Shown one piece after another: positions 51,714 to 61,882 of a stretch of DNA of 64,000 bases (position 1 is the stretch's first letter; every line of letters begins with the position of its first letter). Position numbers and translations under genes: made by a program. The stretch is from Syntrophomonas sp. DTU019 (GTDB lineage Bacteria; Bacillota; Syntrophomonadia; Syntrophomonadales; Syntrophomonadaceae). The DNA lies in contig CAJYDM010000006.1 in NCBI GenBank assembly GCA_913757435.1, positions 62,001 through 126,000 of the forward strand, in the 5' to 3' direction. A model generated the notes under the pieces. It did not search any database, was not told where the DNA came from, and saw only the letters and a list, made by a program, of their open reading frames with translations.

Positions 51714-52439
51714 TTATAAAGACCAGAAGGTATCGGGGGCGGCGTTTTCCAGACTGGACAGGAAGCGCTGCCTGGCTCCCGGGAAGCGGGCTTCGATGAT
51801 TTCCAGGACTTCTTTGACCTCATCCCGTTTAGTCTGTCCGCTGGCCGGGCAGAGAGAGGTCATAACCGGCATCTGCAGGGAAGCAGACAGCTTTTCTATA
51901 TCAGACTCAGCTACGTAGACCAGGGGACGGATCATGGTGATATCCATACGGTCCAGATAAGTGCTGGGCTTGAACACATGAAAACGCCCCTCAAAGAGCA
52001 TGGAAAGGAAGAAGGTGTGCACCGCGTCATCCCTATGATGCCCGAGAGCCACCTTGTTACAGCCCAGATCCTTGGCGATGCGGTTTAAAGCTCCCCGGCG
52101 CAGATTGGAACAGAGTGCGCAGGGGTTTTTTTCACGGCGGTTTTCGAACACTATTCTACCAATGCTGGTGTGTTCTACCCGGAGGTCCAAACCCAACTGC
52201 TTACAGAAATCGGTTACACCCTGATGGTCTTCTTCCCAGCCCATATCTAGTAACACCGCTTCGATGGAGAATTGGACCGGAGTATATTTTTGCACCAGGG
52301 TGAGGAAGTAGAGCATGGTCAGACTGTCCTTGCCGCCGGATACTGCGGCCAGGATGCGATCACCGTCTTCGATCAGATGGTATTTCAGGCTGGCATCGCG
52401 CACCTGTTTAAAGATGTGTTTTATGCGTCGCTGGCTCAA
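51714..52439 (-). CDS. ttcA: TtcA-type tRNA 2-thiocytidine synthase
   Basis: A 241-residue PP-loop ATPase that thiolates cytidine 32 in tRNA. The ATP pyrophosphatase loop is AVSGGKDSLTML near residue 33. The cluster-binding CALCSNLRRGAL and a later Cys in MTSLCPASGQ are as in TtcA, which holds a [4Fe-4S] cluster. HHRDDAVHTFFL is another family mark. I take TTG 52439, eight bases after AAAAGGAG, as start; GTG 52448 overlaps the ribosome site. Confidence 0.9.
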   Translation of the reverse strand: MSQRRIKHIFKQVRDASLKYHLIEDGDRILAAVSGGKDSLTMLYFLTLVQKYTPVQFSIEAVLLDMGWEEDHQGVTDFCKQLGLDLRVEHTSIGRIVFENRREKNPCALCSNLRRGALNRIAKDLGCNKVALGHHRDDAVHTFFLSMLFEGRFHVFKPSTYLDRMDITMIRPLVYVAESDIEKLSASLQMPVMTSLCPASGQTKRDEVKEVLEIIEARFPGARQRFLSSLENAAPDTFWSL

Positions 52440-52448
52440 TGATCGCAC

Positions 52449-52811
52449 TCCTTTTAAGAATTAAATTCCGCAAGCTGGTGACCACTCTGTCCACCTTAAA
52501 GAGGGTCTAAGTCAATTCTACAGAGCGCTGGGATGGGTCAGCTCATCCTCAGCTTATCGGCAATTGCTGCGTACGAAGCTACCACCGCAGCAACATTTGT
52601 CTAATTCCCCACTTGCTCCTGCAGTCAAGCCATGGGGGGGATGGGGTCATCTCTCGGCCTCCTGCGGGTGGGGCGTTCCGATTGGCAGGTGGCCAATATT
52701 ATTCCCCATAGCTTGGCTAGAGTATTGTTACATTAATATTTCAATTATATCCTAATATTACCAAAACTAAAGCCCGGTTGGTTTTACCACCGGGCCGAAT
52801 AACTGCTGTTT
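52449..52811. other. Intergenic region
   Basis: 363 bases without a gene. It holds the terminator of the glcF transcript at the right (52766-52796). A small inverted repeat ATTGGC/GCCAAT lies near 52680-52697. Nothing else is recognised. Confidence 0.5.
52766..52796 (-). terminator. Terminator after glcF
   Basis: Minus strand GCCCGGTGG and CCAACCGGGC pair (one bulge) around TAAAA, then TTTAGTTTT. Confidence 0.8.
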
Positions 52812-54101
52812 CTATACAGTGGTCAGGGCCTCCTGGTAAACCCGGTCCAATAAGACCACCGGATGTACTACTTCGGCATTCCAATTGCTGCGCCGACAGC
52901 CGTGATTGAGCTGCATGATGCAACTGGGACAACAGGTGGCCAGAACATCAGCCCCGGTTGATGCCGCGTTGGACATTTTTTTGTCCAGGATCTGCATGGA
53001 TACCTGATGATGAGTAACCGAATAGGTTCCAGAACCACCGCAGCAGCTGGCGGCATTGGGCATCTCGATCAGCTCAACCCCGGGGATGCGGCGCAGTAAT
53101 TCACGAGGCTGGGCGGTGATGCCCTGCGCGTTTACCAAATGGCAGGGGTCATGATAAGTTACTTTCCATTTCTGGCCGGTGTGCACATCGACTCGAATAT
53201 CCAGCACATCGATCAAGAATACGGTCAGATCCATGACCCGAGCTGCAAAGGCGGCGGCATCTTCCTGATAGGGGGTGCCCTGCAGCACAAAACGCAGATT
53301 CTTCTCGGTCAGAGTGGCCGAACAGGAGCCACAATCGGTGATTATATAGTCCACATTCAGCTTCTGGAACAAATTGATATTGTGTATAGTCAACTGCCGG
53401 GCCACATCCAATTTGCCGTTGGCTATATGGGGCAGGCCGCAGCATTTCAGACCTTCAGGGATATATACCTCACAGCCGTTGCGGCTCAAAACGTTGACCG
53501 TAGCCTGGGCAATTTCCGGACTTAAGAAATCCGTACCACAACCCAAAAAATAGCCGACCCGATATCTGGTATCACCCTGTGCCGGGGTGAAAGCAGGCAG
53601 GGTACTGCGTGCCGAGCGCGGCGGAATATGGTCAAGTATCTTCTCGGCATCTTTGAGGTCGCCGGGCAAGATTCGGGTCAGGCCGATATTGCGGGCCAGT
53701 TTCTGCAAGCCCAGGCGCTGGGCCAGGCTGGCCAGTTTAATTGACTGCTTCATTAAATCGGGTTTAGTCCAGAAGTTGCCGAACAGCAAGTCTTTACCCC
53801 AATTGGGGTTGGTCTGGCTCAGATAAGCCCGTGCAGCAGCGTTCAATTCATGCACATCTATGCCTGAAGGGCAATTGGCTGAACAGGTCTCACACATCAA
53901 GCACTGTCCCAGCCGGTCATATACTTCAGGGGTGGGCTCAACCTTGCCGTCGCGGAGCATCTGTACCATGAATACGTGGCCACGTGGGGCTGCGCTCTCA
54001 ACACCGATCTCTTTGAAGACAGGGCACAGTTCCCGGCATTTGCCGCAGCGCACGCATTTCATAAGCTGTTCTTTGACCGGCGGCAATTCTCTAAAATCCA
54101 T
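52812..54101 (-). CDS. glcF: Glycolate/lactate oxidase iron-sulfur subunit (GlcF-like)
   Basis: A 429-residue electron-transfer subunit. Two [4Fe-4S] ferredoxin motifs lie near the N-terminus (CVRCGKCRELCP at about 17-28; CLMCETCSANCP at about 68-79). Two CCG domains follow (LKCCGLPHI, then ASCCGGSGT and ATCCPSCIMQL), which bind a further cluster. It passes electrons from the FAD subunit to a carrier. The start follows AAGGAAGG. It is downstream of the FAD subunit gene with a 35-base gap and is transcribed with it. Confidence 0.92.
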   Translation of the reverse strand: MDFRELPPVKEQLMKCVRCGKCRELCPVFKEIGVESAAPRGHVFMVQMLRDGKVEPTPEVYDRLGQCLMCETCSANCPSGIDVHELNAAARAYLSQTNPNWGKDLLFGNFWTKPDLMKQSIKLASLAQRLGLQKLARNIGLTRILPGDLKDAEKILDHIPPRSARSTLPAFTPAQGDTRYRVGYFLGCGTDFLSPEIAQATVNVLSRNGCEVYIPEGLKCCGLPHIANGKLDVARQLTIHNINLFQKLNVDYIITDCGSCSATLTEKNLRFVLQGTPYQEDAAAFAARVMDLTVFLIDVLDIRVDVHTGQKWKVTYHDPCHLVNAQGITAQPRELLRRIPGVELIEMPNAASCCGGSGTYSVTHHQVSMQILDKKMSNAASTGADVLATCCPSCIMQLNHGCRRSNWNAEVVHPVVLLDRVYQEALTTV

Positions 54102-54136
54102 GTCTATCCTTCCTTTAAACTATGATCCGGCAATAT

Positions 54137-55537
54137 TCAGAAAAGCTTGCCAGGATTCATTATGCCTTTGGGATCAAAAGCATTTTTAACCTTTTTCATA
54201 TATTCCACTGCAGAGCCGTGCTCCAGAACTGCATAGCCGCGCCGGGCTGCGCCGACCCCGTGTTCGCCAGTGGTGGACCCATTCATTTCTATAGCCAGGA
54301 GATGGATTTCGTCCACCAGCTTCTGCACCAGTTCGACCTCATGAGGATCTTCGGGGTTGATCACCGGAGCACAGTGCACATTGCCGTCCCCGATATGCCC
54401 GTAATTGACCACTTTGATGCCGTATTTATCGCCTAGCGCGCGAATAGCCCGTAATACCTCGGCCACTTTGGATATAGGCACACTGATATCCTCACCAGCA
54501 AAAATCCTGCTGCCGTCGGGTCTCACCCGGGCAGCGGCAGCAGCGGTTATGCTGCGGCCTTCCCACAGCTCCGCCATGCGTTGCTTGTCCGTGGACCATT
54601 CTACCTGGCGGGCCCGGCGTCCGGCCACTTCCTTGATGATTTGCCCTTCATATTCGACCCCGGGTGGATTGCCGTCTACCTCGAACAACAGAATGGCTTC
54701 AGCGTCTGGTAGATTGATCTGTGGTTTAAAGTCATTGACCGCTTTGATAGCGGAACCGTCTAAGATCTCAATCCCCGACGGCAAGACCCCGGCTTGATAT
54801 ACTTCTAGGACCGTAGCGGGGGCGTCATCCAAATGATCAAATACTGCCATAGCTATGCCTCTCGCCTTGGGGCGGGGAAAACAACGCAGCCGTATCTGTG
54901 TAACTATTCCCAGTACACCTTCAGAACCGACCATCAATTTGGTCAGATTCAAACCGGATACATTTTTTATACAGCGGGCCTGCTGGCCGCCGGTGATGAT
55001 TACCTCACCGGTGGGGGTAACAACTTCCAGTCCCAGTACATAGGGCTCAGTAGTCCAGTATTTTACTGCCCTCAGACCGGAAGCATTGTTGGCCACCATG
55101 CCGCCCACAGTGCACATTTTGCTGCTGCCCGGATCGGGCGGGAAAAACAGGTTGAATTTGGCTAACTCATCGTTCAAGTCAGCATGTATGACCCCAGGAC
55201 GGACTACTACTTGCATATTGTTGACATCGATCTCCACGATTTCTCGCCAGCGGGACAAATCTATTACGATTCCGCCCTCGGTGGCTACACAACCACCGGT
55301 CTCGCCGGTTCCGGCTCCACGGGGGATGATGTTGATGCCATGCTCATAAGCCAGCCTGACCACTGCTTGCACTTCGGCGGTAGATGTAGGTAAAACCACT
55401 GCATTAGGGGTGACCGGCTGCAGTTTGGTAAGAAAGGAACTATCGTATGAGTAGTACATCAGGTCCAGCTCATCGGTCAGCACTTTGTCCGGCCCCAGCA
55501 TTTTGATTAACTCTTTTTTTATATCAACATGATTCAT
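54137..55537 (-). CDS. glcD: FAD-linked glycolate/D-lactate dehydrogenase subunit (GlcD-like)
   Basis: A 466-residue flavoprotein of the PCMH/FAD-oxidase C family. VLPTSTAEVQAVVRLAYEHG, IIPRGAGTGETGGCVA and GGMVANNASGLRAVKYW mark the FAD-binding domain. The C-terminal oxidase domain has YGHIGDGNVHC and the final GSTTGEHGVGAARRGY. It oxidises a 2-hydroxy acid such as glycolate or D-lactate and hands electrons to GlcF. ATG 55537 is 7 bases after AGGAGG. The divergent neighbour is a LarA-type racemase, which points to lactate as substrate. Confidence 0.93.
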   Translation of the reverse strand: MNHVDIKKELIKMLGPDKVLTDELDLMYYSYDSSFLTKLQPVTPNAVVLPTSTAEVQAVVRLAYEHGINIIPRGAGTGETGGCVATEGGIVIDLSRWREIVEIDVNNMQVVVRPGVIHADLNDELAKFNLFFPPDPGSSKMCTVGGMVANNASGLRAVKYWTTEPYVLGLEVVTPTGEVIITGGQQARCIKNVSGLNLTKLMVGSEGVLGIVTQIRLRCFPRPKARGIAMAVFDHLDDAPATVLEVYQAGVLPSGIEILDGSAIKAVNDFKPQINLPDAEAILLFEVDGNPPGVEYEGQIIKEVAGRRARQVEWSTDKQRMAELWEGRSITAAAAARVRPDGSRIFAGEDISVPISKVAEVLRAIRALGDKYGIKVVNYGHIGDGNVHCAPVINPEDPHEVELVQKLVDEIHLLAIEMNGSTTGEHGVGAARRGYAVLEHGSAVEYMKKVKNAFDPKGIMNPGKLF

Positions 55538-55810
55538 AAAATTCCTCCTAAAGCGCCATCACCTGATGACGAATTTCCAGCCTATTATATCACAAAGGTC
55601 CTTTCGCAAGGGGACTTTTTAGCCGTTTTACCGCCCCGGTTTGCATGTATACAAAGCCGTTCAAGGATGAAATTGGGAGTGCTGGCATTAAGCCCAAGGT
55701 CTTCATTAACTTGATTTTCCACTGTTGCAAGCATAAACTAATACCTATATACAATGGCTTGAGTAGCGCCCGGCAGTTTTGAATACATCGGATCCCAGGA
55801 GGATGGACGG

Positions 55811-57087
55811 TGCAGCATCGACTGGCTTATGGTACAGGGTACCTGGAAGTGAACATTCCGGAGAAAAACCTCTTAGGGGTATTAGAGGCCGGAGTGGCAA
55901 AGGCAGATACTTTCGGCATAACGAATAACTCTGCCATGATTCGCCACGCTCTGGATAATCCCATCGGCAGCCTGACCATCAAAGAGATCGCCATGCGTAA
56001 ACAGGCCCGCCGTGCGGTCATCATTGTAAATGATATAACCCGTCCCACACCGTACAAGTGGATGTTGCCACCGCTGCTGGCATCTGTTGAAGCCGCTGGG
56101 ATCACCCCCGCTAATATCAAACTGATAATCGCCCTGGGTATACACCGACCCCATACCCCGGAAGAGAACCGGCGAATATTTGGTGAGGAAATCTGTAGTC
56201 GCTATGAGGTCTTAAATCACGACTGTGATCATGACCTGCACAGTGCGGGACGGTTATCCAATGGCTGGGATCTCTTGATCAACCGCCATGTAGCCGAAGC
56301 CGATCTTTTGATTTCGACCGGGGTGGTGGAACTGCACTATTTTGCTGGTTGGTCGGGAGGACGAAAATCGATTCTGCCCGGGGTGGCGGCACGCTCGTTG
56401 ATAGAAGCCAATCACCGCATGATGGATAATCCCAAGGCGTGTCTGGGCAATTACAAAGATAACCCGGTCAATGACTTGATGCTGGAGGCAGCCCGTACTG
56501 TTGGCCTGGATTTCATACTCAATGTGGTCACAGCAGGTAAAGAACAGATCGTTTTTGCTGCCGCCGGGGACTTGTACCAGGCCTGGATGGAAGCCGTGAA
56601 ATTTGCCGAGGCCAGTAACATCGTCACTATAGCAAGAGCGGCTGATGTGGTTATCGCCGCCTGTGGAGGTTTTCCCAAAGACATCAATGTCTATCAGTCA
56701 CAGAAAGCGCTTGACGCTGCCGTACAGGCGGTTAAACCGGGCGGAACTATCATTTGGGTGGCCGAGTGTTCGGAAGGGATGGGGGAGGAAACCTTCGCCA
56801 AATGGATTACCGCCGCACAATGTCCAGAAGATATCGAGAAGCGCTTTTTCACCAGGTTTGAACTGGGAGGGCACAAAGCCTTTGCCATATGCCGCATCCT
56901 GAAAAATGCCGATATCATTATGGTCAGTGCCCTGCCTGAGGATACGGTTAAAGCTATGTTTATCACCCCTTGCGCTGATATTAAAGAAGCCTTGATTATG
57001 GCCCAGCAGAAACATGGCGAAAACATGACGGTGCTTATTATGCCGCAGGCGCCACGTCTGGCGGTGCGGCTGAGCGGGGCGGAATAA
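55811..57087 (+). CDS. larA: LarA-family nickel-pincer racemase
   Basis: A 425-residue member of the lactate racemase family. Marks: VNDITRPTPYKWMLPPLL, GIHRPHTPEENRRIFGEE with a catalytic His, VELHYFAGWSGGRKSILPG with His and the Lys that anchors the pincer cofactor, and ANHRMMDNP. It interconverts 2-hydroxy acid enantiomers, probably feeding the right lactate isomer to GlcD/GlcF. It starts at the GTG near 55810 after AGGAGG. The cofactor makers LarB, LarC and LarE are not in the window, so they must lie elsewhere if this is active. Confidence 0.88.
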
Positions 57088-57161
57088 TCAAAGGCGCAGG
57101 AAAATAATATGTATAAATCGTCGAGCCCAGACGCTGTGACATTAAATATGAGGGGATAACG

Positions 57162-58061
57162 ATGTATCAAGGTATATGTGATATCATCCCGATCGACCGG
57201 GTTAAATTCGATGAACCCATGTCCAGGCACACCACCTTTCAGATCGGCGGGCCGGCGGATATTCTGGTAGTTCCTAACTCTGTGGAAGAAATCATCAAAG
57301 TGTTACGCTATTGCCAGGAAATGAAATTGATGCTGTTCGTATTCGGATTGGGCAGCAATATTCTGGTCCGGGACAAGGGCATACGCGGAGTAGTCCTGAA
57401 ACTGGGCGAAGGTTTAAAAACCATCAGCATCAAGGGAAATCAGGTGGAGGCGGAAGCCGGAGTGCGCGTTTCCCAACTATGCCGGGTGGTGGCCCGCGAA
57501 GGTTTAAGCGGACTGGAGTTCGCCGAGGGTATACCGGGGAGCCTGGGCGGGGCAGTGGTTATGAATGCCGGAGCCTACGAAGGGGAGATGAAAGATGTAT
57601 TGAGTTCGGTGCAGGCGGTAAACCTGAAAGGGGAGTTGTTTGAATTCAACCCCGAACAAATGCAATTCGGTTACCGCAGCAGCATCTTTCAGACGTGCGA
57701 GTATATCGTACTTTCTGCCCGGCTCGATCTGAAAACCGCCGACCCTGAGGATATATTTGCCACCATGAAAGATTACGCCTGGCGCCGCAGGGAAAAACAG
57801 CCCCTGGATATGCCCAGCGCAGGCAGCACTTTTAAGCGCCCCAGCGGCTTTTTCGTCGGCCCGCTCTTAGAGCAACTGGGCCTGAAAGGCTTTCAAATCG
57901 GCGGTGCCCAGGTATCCACCAAGCATGCCGGATTCATAGTGAATGCTGGCAAGGCCACAGCTGATGATGTCTTACGCCTGATCGCGTACATACAGGAGAA
58001 GGCACGTCAAAACATGGGAGTAGAATTACACCCTGAAGTCAAACTGGTGGGCGAGGAATAA
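57162..58061 (+). CDS. murB: UDP-N-acetylenolpyruvoylglucosamine reductase
   Basis: A 299-residue FAD enzyme that reduces enolpyruvyl-UDP-GlcNAc to UDP-MurNAc in peptidoglycan synthesis. FAD-binding marks are RHTTFQIGGPADI, FGLGSNILVRDKGIRG and GIPGSLGGAVVMNAGAYEGEM. The catalytic Ser is in PSAGSTFKRPSG and the Glu near the end in VELHPEVKLVGEE. It is the type IIb form. ATG after GAGGGG. It stands between larA and the radical SAM gene, outside a cell-division cluster. Confidence 0.96.
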   Translation: MYQGICDIIPIDRVKFDEPMSRHTTFQIGGPADILVVPNSVEEIIKVLRYCQEMKLMLFVFGLGSNILVRDKGIRGVVLKLGEGLKTISIKGNQVEAEAGVRVSQLCRVVAREGLSGLEFAEGIPGSLGGAVVMNAGAYEGEMKDVLSSVQAVNLKGELFEFNPEQMQFGYRSSIFQTCEYIVLSARLDLKTADPEDIFATMKDYAWRRREKQPLDMPSAGSTFKRPSGFFVGPLLEQLGLKGFQIGGAQVSTKHAGFIVNAGKATADDVLRLIAYIQEKARQNMGVELHPEVKLVGEE

Positions 58062-58128
58062 AGCATTAATATTTGAATACCTTATTGGCGATTGATATAT
58101 CGCCATTTTACTTTAGGAGCTTTATCGC

Positions 58129-59856
58129 ATGCGGGTATTGTTATGTGCAGTCAATGCTAAATACATCCACTCTAATCTGGCCGTTTTATATCTGCGCGAG
58201 GCCGCACTGGCTGATGGCCGGGAATGCATGGTACGCGAATTCAGCATCAATGAACCGCCGGGGTACATGCTTTCCGAATTGCATCAATATCGTCCTCAGG
58301 TAGCAGGCTTCTCCTGCTATATATGGAACATCGAATTGGTGCTTAAACTGTGCGCCGATCTCAAGAAGACCGACCCGAAATGCATAGTGGTACTAGGCGG
58401 CCCTGAAGTCAGCTACTCAGCTGAAAAAACCCTGGCCGGCAACCCTTGCGTAGATTATATTGTCAGTGGGGAAGGGGAGGAGGTCTGGCCTCAGTTGCTA
58501 ACCGCCCTGGAGGCCGACGGGACTGACCCGGTTCTGCCCGGTGTTTATAGCCGGGCTGTATTAAAACCACACAGTATGACCAAATCTTTAAGTGTTGGCA
58601 ACCTGGATCAGCTTCCGTTTCCATATCGGGGCGTAACCGAAATGAAAAACCGTATCGTGTATTATGAGAGTTCGCGGGGGTGCCCCTTCAAATGTAGTTA
58701 TTGTATCTCATCCTTAGACAACGGAGTCCGTTTCCTGCCCTTATCCAGGGTAGAAAGCGAATTGCAGCATCTCAATGGACTGCAGCCCAAGGAGATCAAA
58801 TTCGTTGACCGCACCTTCAATTGCGATCAATCGCGGGCTCGGGCGATAATGGAATTCATAGCTCAATTACCCGGAACGACCCGCTATCATATGGAAATCT
58901 CTCCGCAGTTATTGAATGAAGCTTTTCTGGAATTCCTGGAGGGCCTGCCGCCAGACCGCTTCGCCTTCGAGATCGGGGTGCAGTCCACCCATGAGCCAAC
59001 TTTAAAGGCGATCAGGCGCCCCGGTGCCTGGGACAAGATCTCCGCCTCGATCCTCAGGATTGCCCAGGCCGGCAACATACATCTCCATTTGGATCTGATC
59101 GCAGGACTCCCTGAAGAGGATTATGCCACTTTCAAGATCTCCTTTAATAAGACTTACGGCTTGAAGCCTGACCACCTGCAGCTAGGTTTTCTTAAGATGC
59201 TGCCCGGAACCGAGGTGCGCCGGGAGGCTGAATCTGGGCGATATTGCTTTCAGCAACATCCGCCTTATGAGGTGCTGTCAAACTGCTGGCTTAGTTACGA
59301 AGAATTAGTACGGCTGCACCACATCGAAGACGTCCTGGAAAGGTACTATAATGCGGGTTTGGCAGAACATACTGTGGAGGAGGCTGTGAACGCCTACTAT
59401 GACGGCAATGCCTTTGCATTTTGGGAAGCACTGGCCGACTACTGGCATGAACACGGCTATTATGGAATAGGAGTAGGCCGAACTGAACGTATCAGCATAC
59501 TGAAACATCACCTTGACCAAGTCAAGCCGTCAAATCGGCATTGGCATCATGAACTGCTGAAATATGATGTTCTCAAGGACCAGGCTGCCTACACTCTGCC
59601 GGAGGGCCTGGAAAACACTCCGGGAACCGCAGAGACCTTACACAATCTGCTCAGGCGGGACGGGTTTCTGGAACAGTATTTGGCTGAATACAGATCGCAT
59701 TCCATGCAGAATATCAAGAAACGGATCATATTGGAACGGTTTGAATATTTGCCGCATACCCAGGAAAGAAAAAATGCTTGGGTTTTGTTCGTTTACGCGT
59801 CAAAGGGCCGTCCAGCCTCCCGAGTTATAGAGATCGATCCGTCCTGGCTGGAATAA
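58129..59856 (+). CDS. B12-binding radical SAM protein (DUF4080 type)
   Basis: A 575-residue protein. Residues 1-130 are a cobalamin-binding-like domain (RPQVAGFSCYIWNIEL, VVLGGPEVSY, IVSGEGEEVWPQL), though without the DxHxxG axial His. The radical SAM cluster motif is SSRGCPFKCSYC near residue 184. The last 200 residues match the DUF4080 extension (YEELVRLHHIEDVLERYYN). It is a family of unknown reaction, often called radical SAM methyltransferase-like. ATG 58129 follows AGGAG. Function unassigned. Confidence 0.88.
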   Translation: MRVLLCAVNAKYIHSNLAVLYLREAALADGRECMVREFSINEPPGYMLSELHQYRPQVAGFSCYIWNIELVLKLCADLKKTDPKCIVVLGGPEVSYSAEKTLAGNPCVDYIVSGEGEEVWPQLLTALEADGTDPVLPGVYSRAVLKPHSMTKSLSVGNLDQLPFPYRGVTEMKNRIVYYESSRGCPFKCSYCISSLDNGVRFLPLSRVESELQHLNGLQPKEIKFVDRTFNCDQSRARAIMEFIAQLPGTTRYHMEISPQLLNEAFLEFLEGLPPDRFAFEIGVQSTHEPTLKAIRRPGAWDKISASILRIAQAGNIHLHLDLIAGLPEEDYATFKISFNKTYGLKPDHLQLGFLKMLPGTEVRREAESGRYCFQQHPPYEVLSNCWLSYEELVRLHHIEDVLERYYNAGLAEHTVEEAVNAYYDGNAFAFWEALADYWHEHGYYGIGVGRTERISILKHHLDQVKPSNRHWHHELLKYDVLKDQAAYTLPEGLENTPGTAETLHNLLRRDGFLEQYLAEYRSHSMQNIKKRIILERFEYLPHTQERKNAWVLFVYASKGRPASRVIEIDPSWLE

Positions 59857-60015
59857 ATTACCGGTAATGACCGAATAATGCAACGGTGTGGCGAGGAAGT
59901 GTAAACAACTGCTCCAATAGTATGTATACAATGTATTTTTACTGCAAATCTTGACTATATACGCATTTCAGATAGTCTATATAAATAGGATTAAATCTGA
60001 TTGGGGAGGCAGCTA

Positions 60016-60921
60016 ATGCAGAAGACGCGTATAGGAATAGTAGGCTATGGGAACATTGGCCGTGCCGCGGCAGAAACCATCAAGACCACGCCGGACATGG
60101 AGTTGGCCGTGGTGGTGGTCGAATCTCAATTCCTCAATGAACCAATACCGCCGGCACTGGCAGGTGTGACGGTGATCGACGATATCGCGCGGTTGGATGG
60201 GGTCAAGGTTGCCTTACTGTGTACCCCTAGCAGGTCGATGCCTGAATTAGCCAGTGAAATCCTGAAAATGGGCATTAACACCGTCGACTGCTACGATATC
60301 CATGGTCAATTGGCCGGTCTGCGCCGGGATCTGGATGTGGTTGCCAAAACCCATGGCACAGTAGCGGTAGTTTCGGCAGGTTGGGATCCGGGAACCGATT
60401 CGATGGTACGCTGTATGTTTGAAATAATGGCGCCCCGCGGAATCACCTACACCAATTTTGGCCCGGGGATGAGTATGGGCCATTCGGTGGCCGTAAAGGC
60501 CTTACCCGGCGTCGTAAACGCCCTATCTATGACTATACCGCTGGGGACCGGGGTGCATCGGCGCATGGTATATGTTCAACCTGTTCCCGGGCAGGACTTC
60601 AAAGTCATAGAACAGACTATTAAAAACGACCCTTACTTTATAAAAGATGATACCCATGTGATCGAGGTGGAAAATGTCCTTGACCTGATCGATATGGGTC
60701 ATGGTGTGGAGATGGAGCGCAAAGGCGTTTCCGGACAGGCTCACAATCAGATGTTGAAATTCTCCATGCGCATCAATAATCCAGCTTTGACCGCACAGGT
60801 GATGGTGGCTTCAGCCCGGGCAACATTGAAGCAGCACCCCGGCGCCTATACCATGATACAAATACCTATTATAGATTACATGTACGGCGATCAGGAAGAT
60901 ATCATCAATCGATTGGTGTAA
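60016..60921 (+). CDS. ddh: meso-Diaminopimelate D-dehydrogenase
   Basis: A 301-residue NADPH-dependent enzyme that aminates tetrahydrodipicolinate directly to meso-DAP, the one-step lysine and cell-wall route. The Rossmann motif is RIGIVGYGNIGRAA at residues 5-18. VALLCTPSRSMPELA, NTVDCYDIHGQLAGLR and VSAGWDPGTDSMVR are Ddh marks, followed by FGPGMSMGHSVAVKA. ATG 60016 has GGGGAGG upstream; the frame itself reaches back to 60001. It implies meso-DAP peptidoglycan. A terminator follows at 60992. Confidence 0.94.
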   Translation: MQKTRIGIVGYGNIGRAAAETIKTTPDMELAVVVVESQFLNEPIPPALAGVTVIDDIARLDGVKVALLCTPSRSMPELASEILKMGINTVDCYDIHGQLAGLRRDLDVVAKTHGTVAVVSAGWDPGTDSMVRCMFEIMAPRGITYTNFGPGMSMGHSVAVKALPGVVNALSMTIPLGTGVHRRMVYVQPVPGQDFKVIEQTIKNDPYFIKDDTHVIEVENVLDLIDMGHGVEMERKGVSGQAHNQMLKFSMRINNPALTAQVMVASARATLKQHPGAYTMIQIPIIDYMYGDQEDIINRLV

Positions 60922-60991
60922 CACCTCGGGGTTTACTGATGTCGGCACGCTGCTGTTAACAGGACAATTGAACGGTGTGAACAGATTGTGG

Positions 60992-61018
60992 ACCGGGGCA
61001 ATAACGCCCCGGTTTGTG
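60992..61018 (+). terminator. Terminator after ddh
   Basis: ACCGGGGC (60992-60999) pairs with GCCCCGGT (61006-61013), followed by TTGTG. Confidence 0.8.
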
Positions 61019-61039
61019 TCCTGCGCATAGCACGATTTC

Positions 61040-61048
61040 TGTTATAAT
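61040..61048 (+). promoter_or_regulatory. Extended -10 promoter before the protease
   Basis: TGTTATAAT, an extended -10 (TG-N-TATAAT), 32 bases before the GTG of the protease. No good -35 is visible. Confidence 0.5.
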
Positions 61049-61080
61049 TAGTCTTAAATTGATGACAGGGTGACCAGTCC

Positions 61081-61872
61081 GTGAACAATGATCAGCAAGA
61101 ACTACCCATAATGACGCAGCACTCGGATGAAGATTACGCCACCTATCGTCAGCGCTCGCCCTTCTTTAAAGCGCTGGCGGTGTTATTGCTGATCGGTTTT
61201 CTGTTCCTGGCTCTGCCTCAAGTGGTGCAATTTTGGGGTTCCAAACCGCAGTTGATTCAGGACCCTGCTCTAACCCATGATCCGGTAGCAGCTTTAGGGC
61301 GGGCGGCAATTGTGGTGGTAGAGGCGCAAAGCCAAGATGGCCTGGGGATGCAAATCAAAAAGGGTACTGGATTCAATGTAGACGTAGACGGGATGATAAT
61401 TACTAATCAGCATGTTTTGTCCGGAGCTGATGCCGTCAGCATCTCATTTATAGATGGCAGGAGATACTTCAGCAATCGCTGGAAGCAGGCTGGCGGGGCC
61501 GATATAGCTGTGATCGATATTAAAGGCAGGGAACTGCCAGCATTGAAGTTGGATTACATGGCAATTCCTCATTCCGGTCAAGAGGTGACCGTAATTGGCA
61601 ATCCCCTAAATATGGAACGGCTGATACAAAAAGGCACCATTTTTGATGTCACTCCTCCAGCCCGGGGCAGTAACCTGTCATATATCGAAGTTCAGGTCAC
61701 AGCCGCTCCGGGCCTGAGCGGCAGTCCGGTAATAAATGAACATGGTCGGGTGATCGCGGTGGTCTATGCTGCCAGAAAAAAGTCGGAACAAAGCAGCACC
61801 GCCCTGGCCATCCCTGTCACTTCAGTTTATCAGGAATTAGAGCAGACTATAGCCCAACTGGGTGATCGCTGA
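61081..61872 (+). CDS. Membrane-anchored trypsin-like serine protease (HtrA-like, no PDZ)
   Basis: A 263-residue protein. A membrane helix at about 32-52 (ALAVLLLIGFLFLALPQVV) anchors an extracytoplasmic trypsin-fold domain. The triad is His in ITNQHVLSG, Asp in GADIAVIDI and Ser in APGLSGSPVIN. HtrA/DegP relatives carry one or two PDZ domains after the protease; here the protein ends right after the domain. It starts at GTG 61081. Likely role: envelope protein quality control or signalling proteolysis. Confidence 0.9.
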   Translation: MNNDQQELPIMTQHSDEDYATYRQRSPFFKALAVLLLIGFLFLALPQVVQFWGSKPQLIQDPALTHDPVAALGRAAIVVVEAQSQDGLGMQIKKGTGFNVDVDGMIITNQHVLSGADAVSISFIDGRRYFSNRWKQAGGADIAVIDIKGRELPALKLDYMAIPHSGQEVTVIGNPLNMERLIQKGTIFDVTPPARGSNLSYIEVQVTAAPGLSGSPVINEHGRVIAVVYAARKKSEQSSTALAIPVTSVYQELEQTIAQLGDR

Positions 61873-61882
61873 GCTCTCATTG

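Noticed and set aside
52600-52700. Riboswitch in the gap before ttcA/glcF
   Set aside because: GC-rich, with short stems only. I could not match it to a known riboswitch core, and neighbouring genes read away from it.
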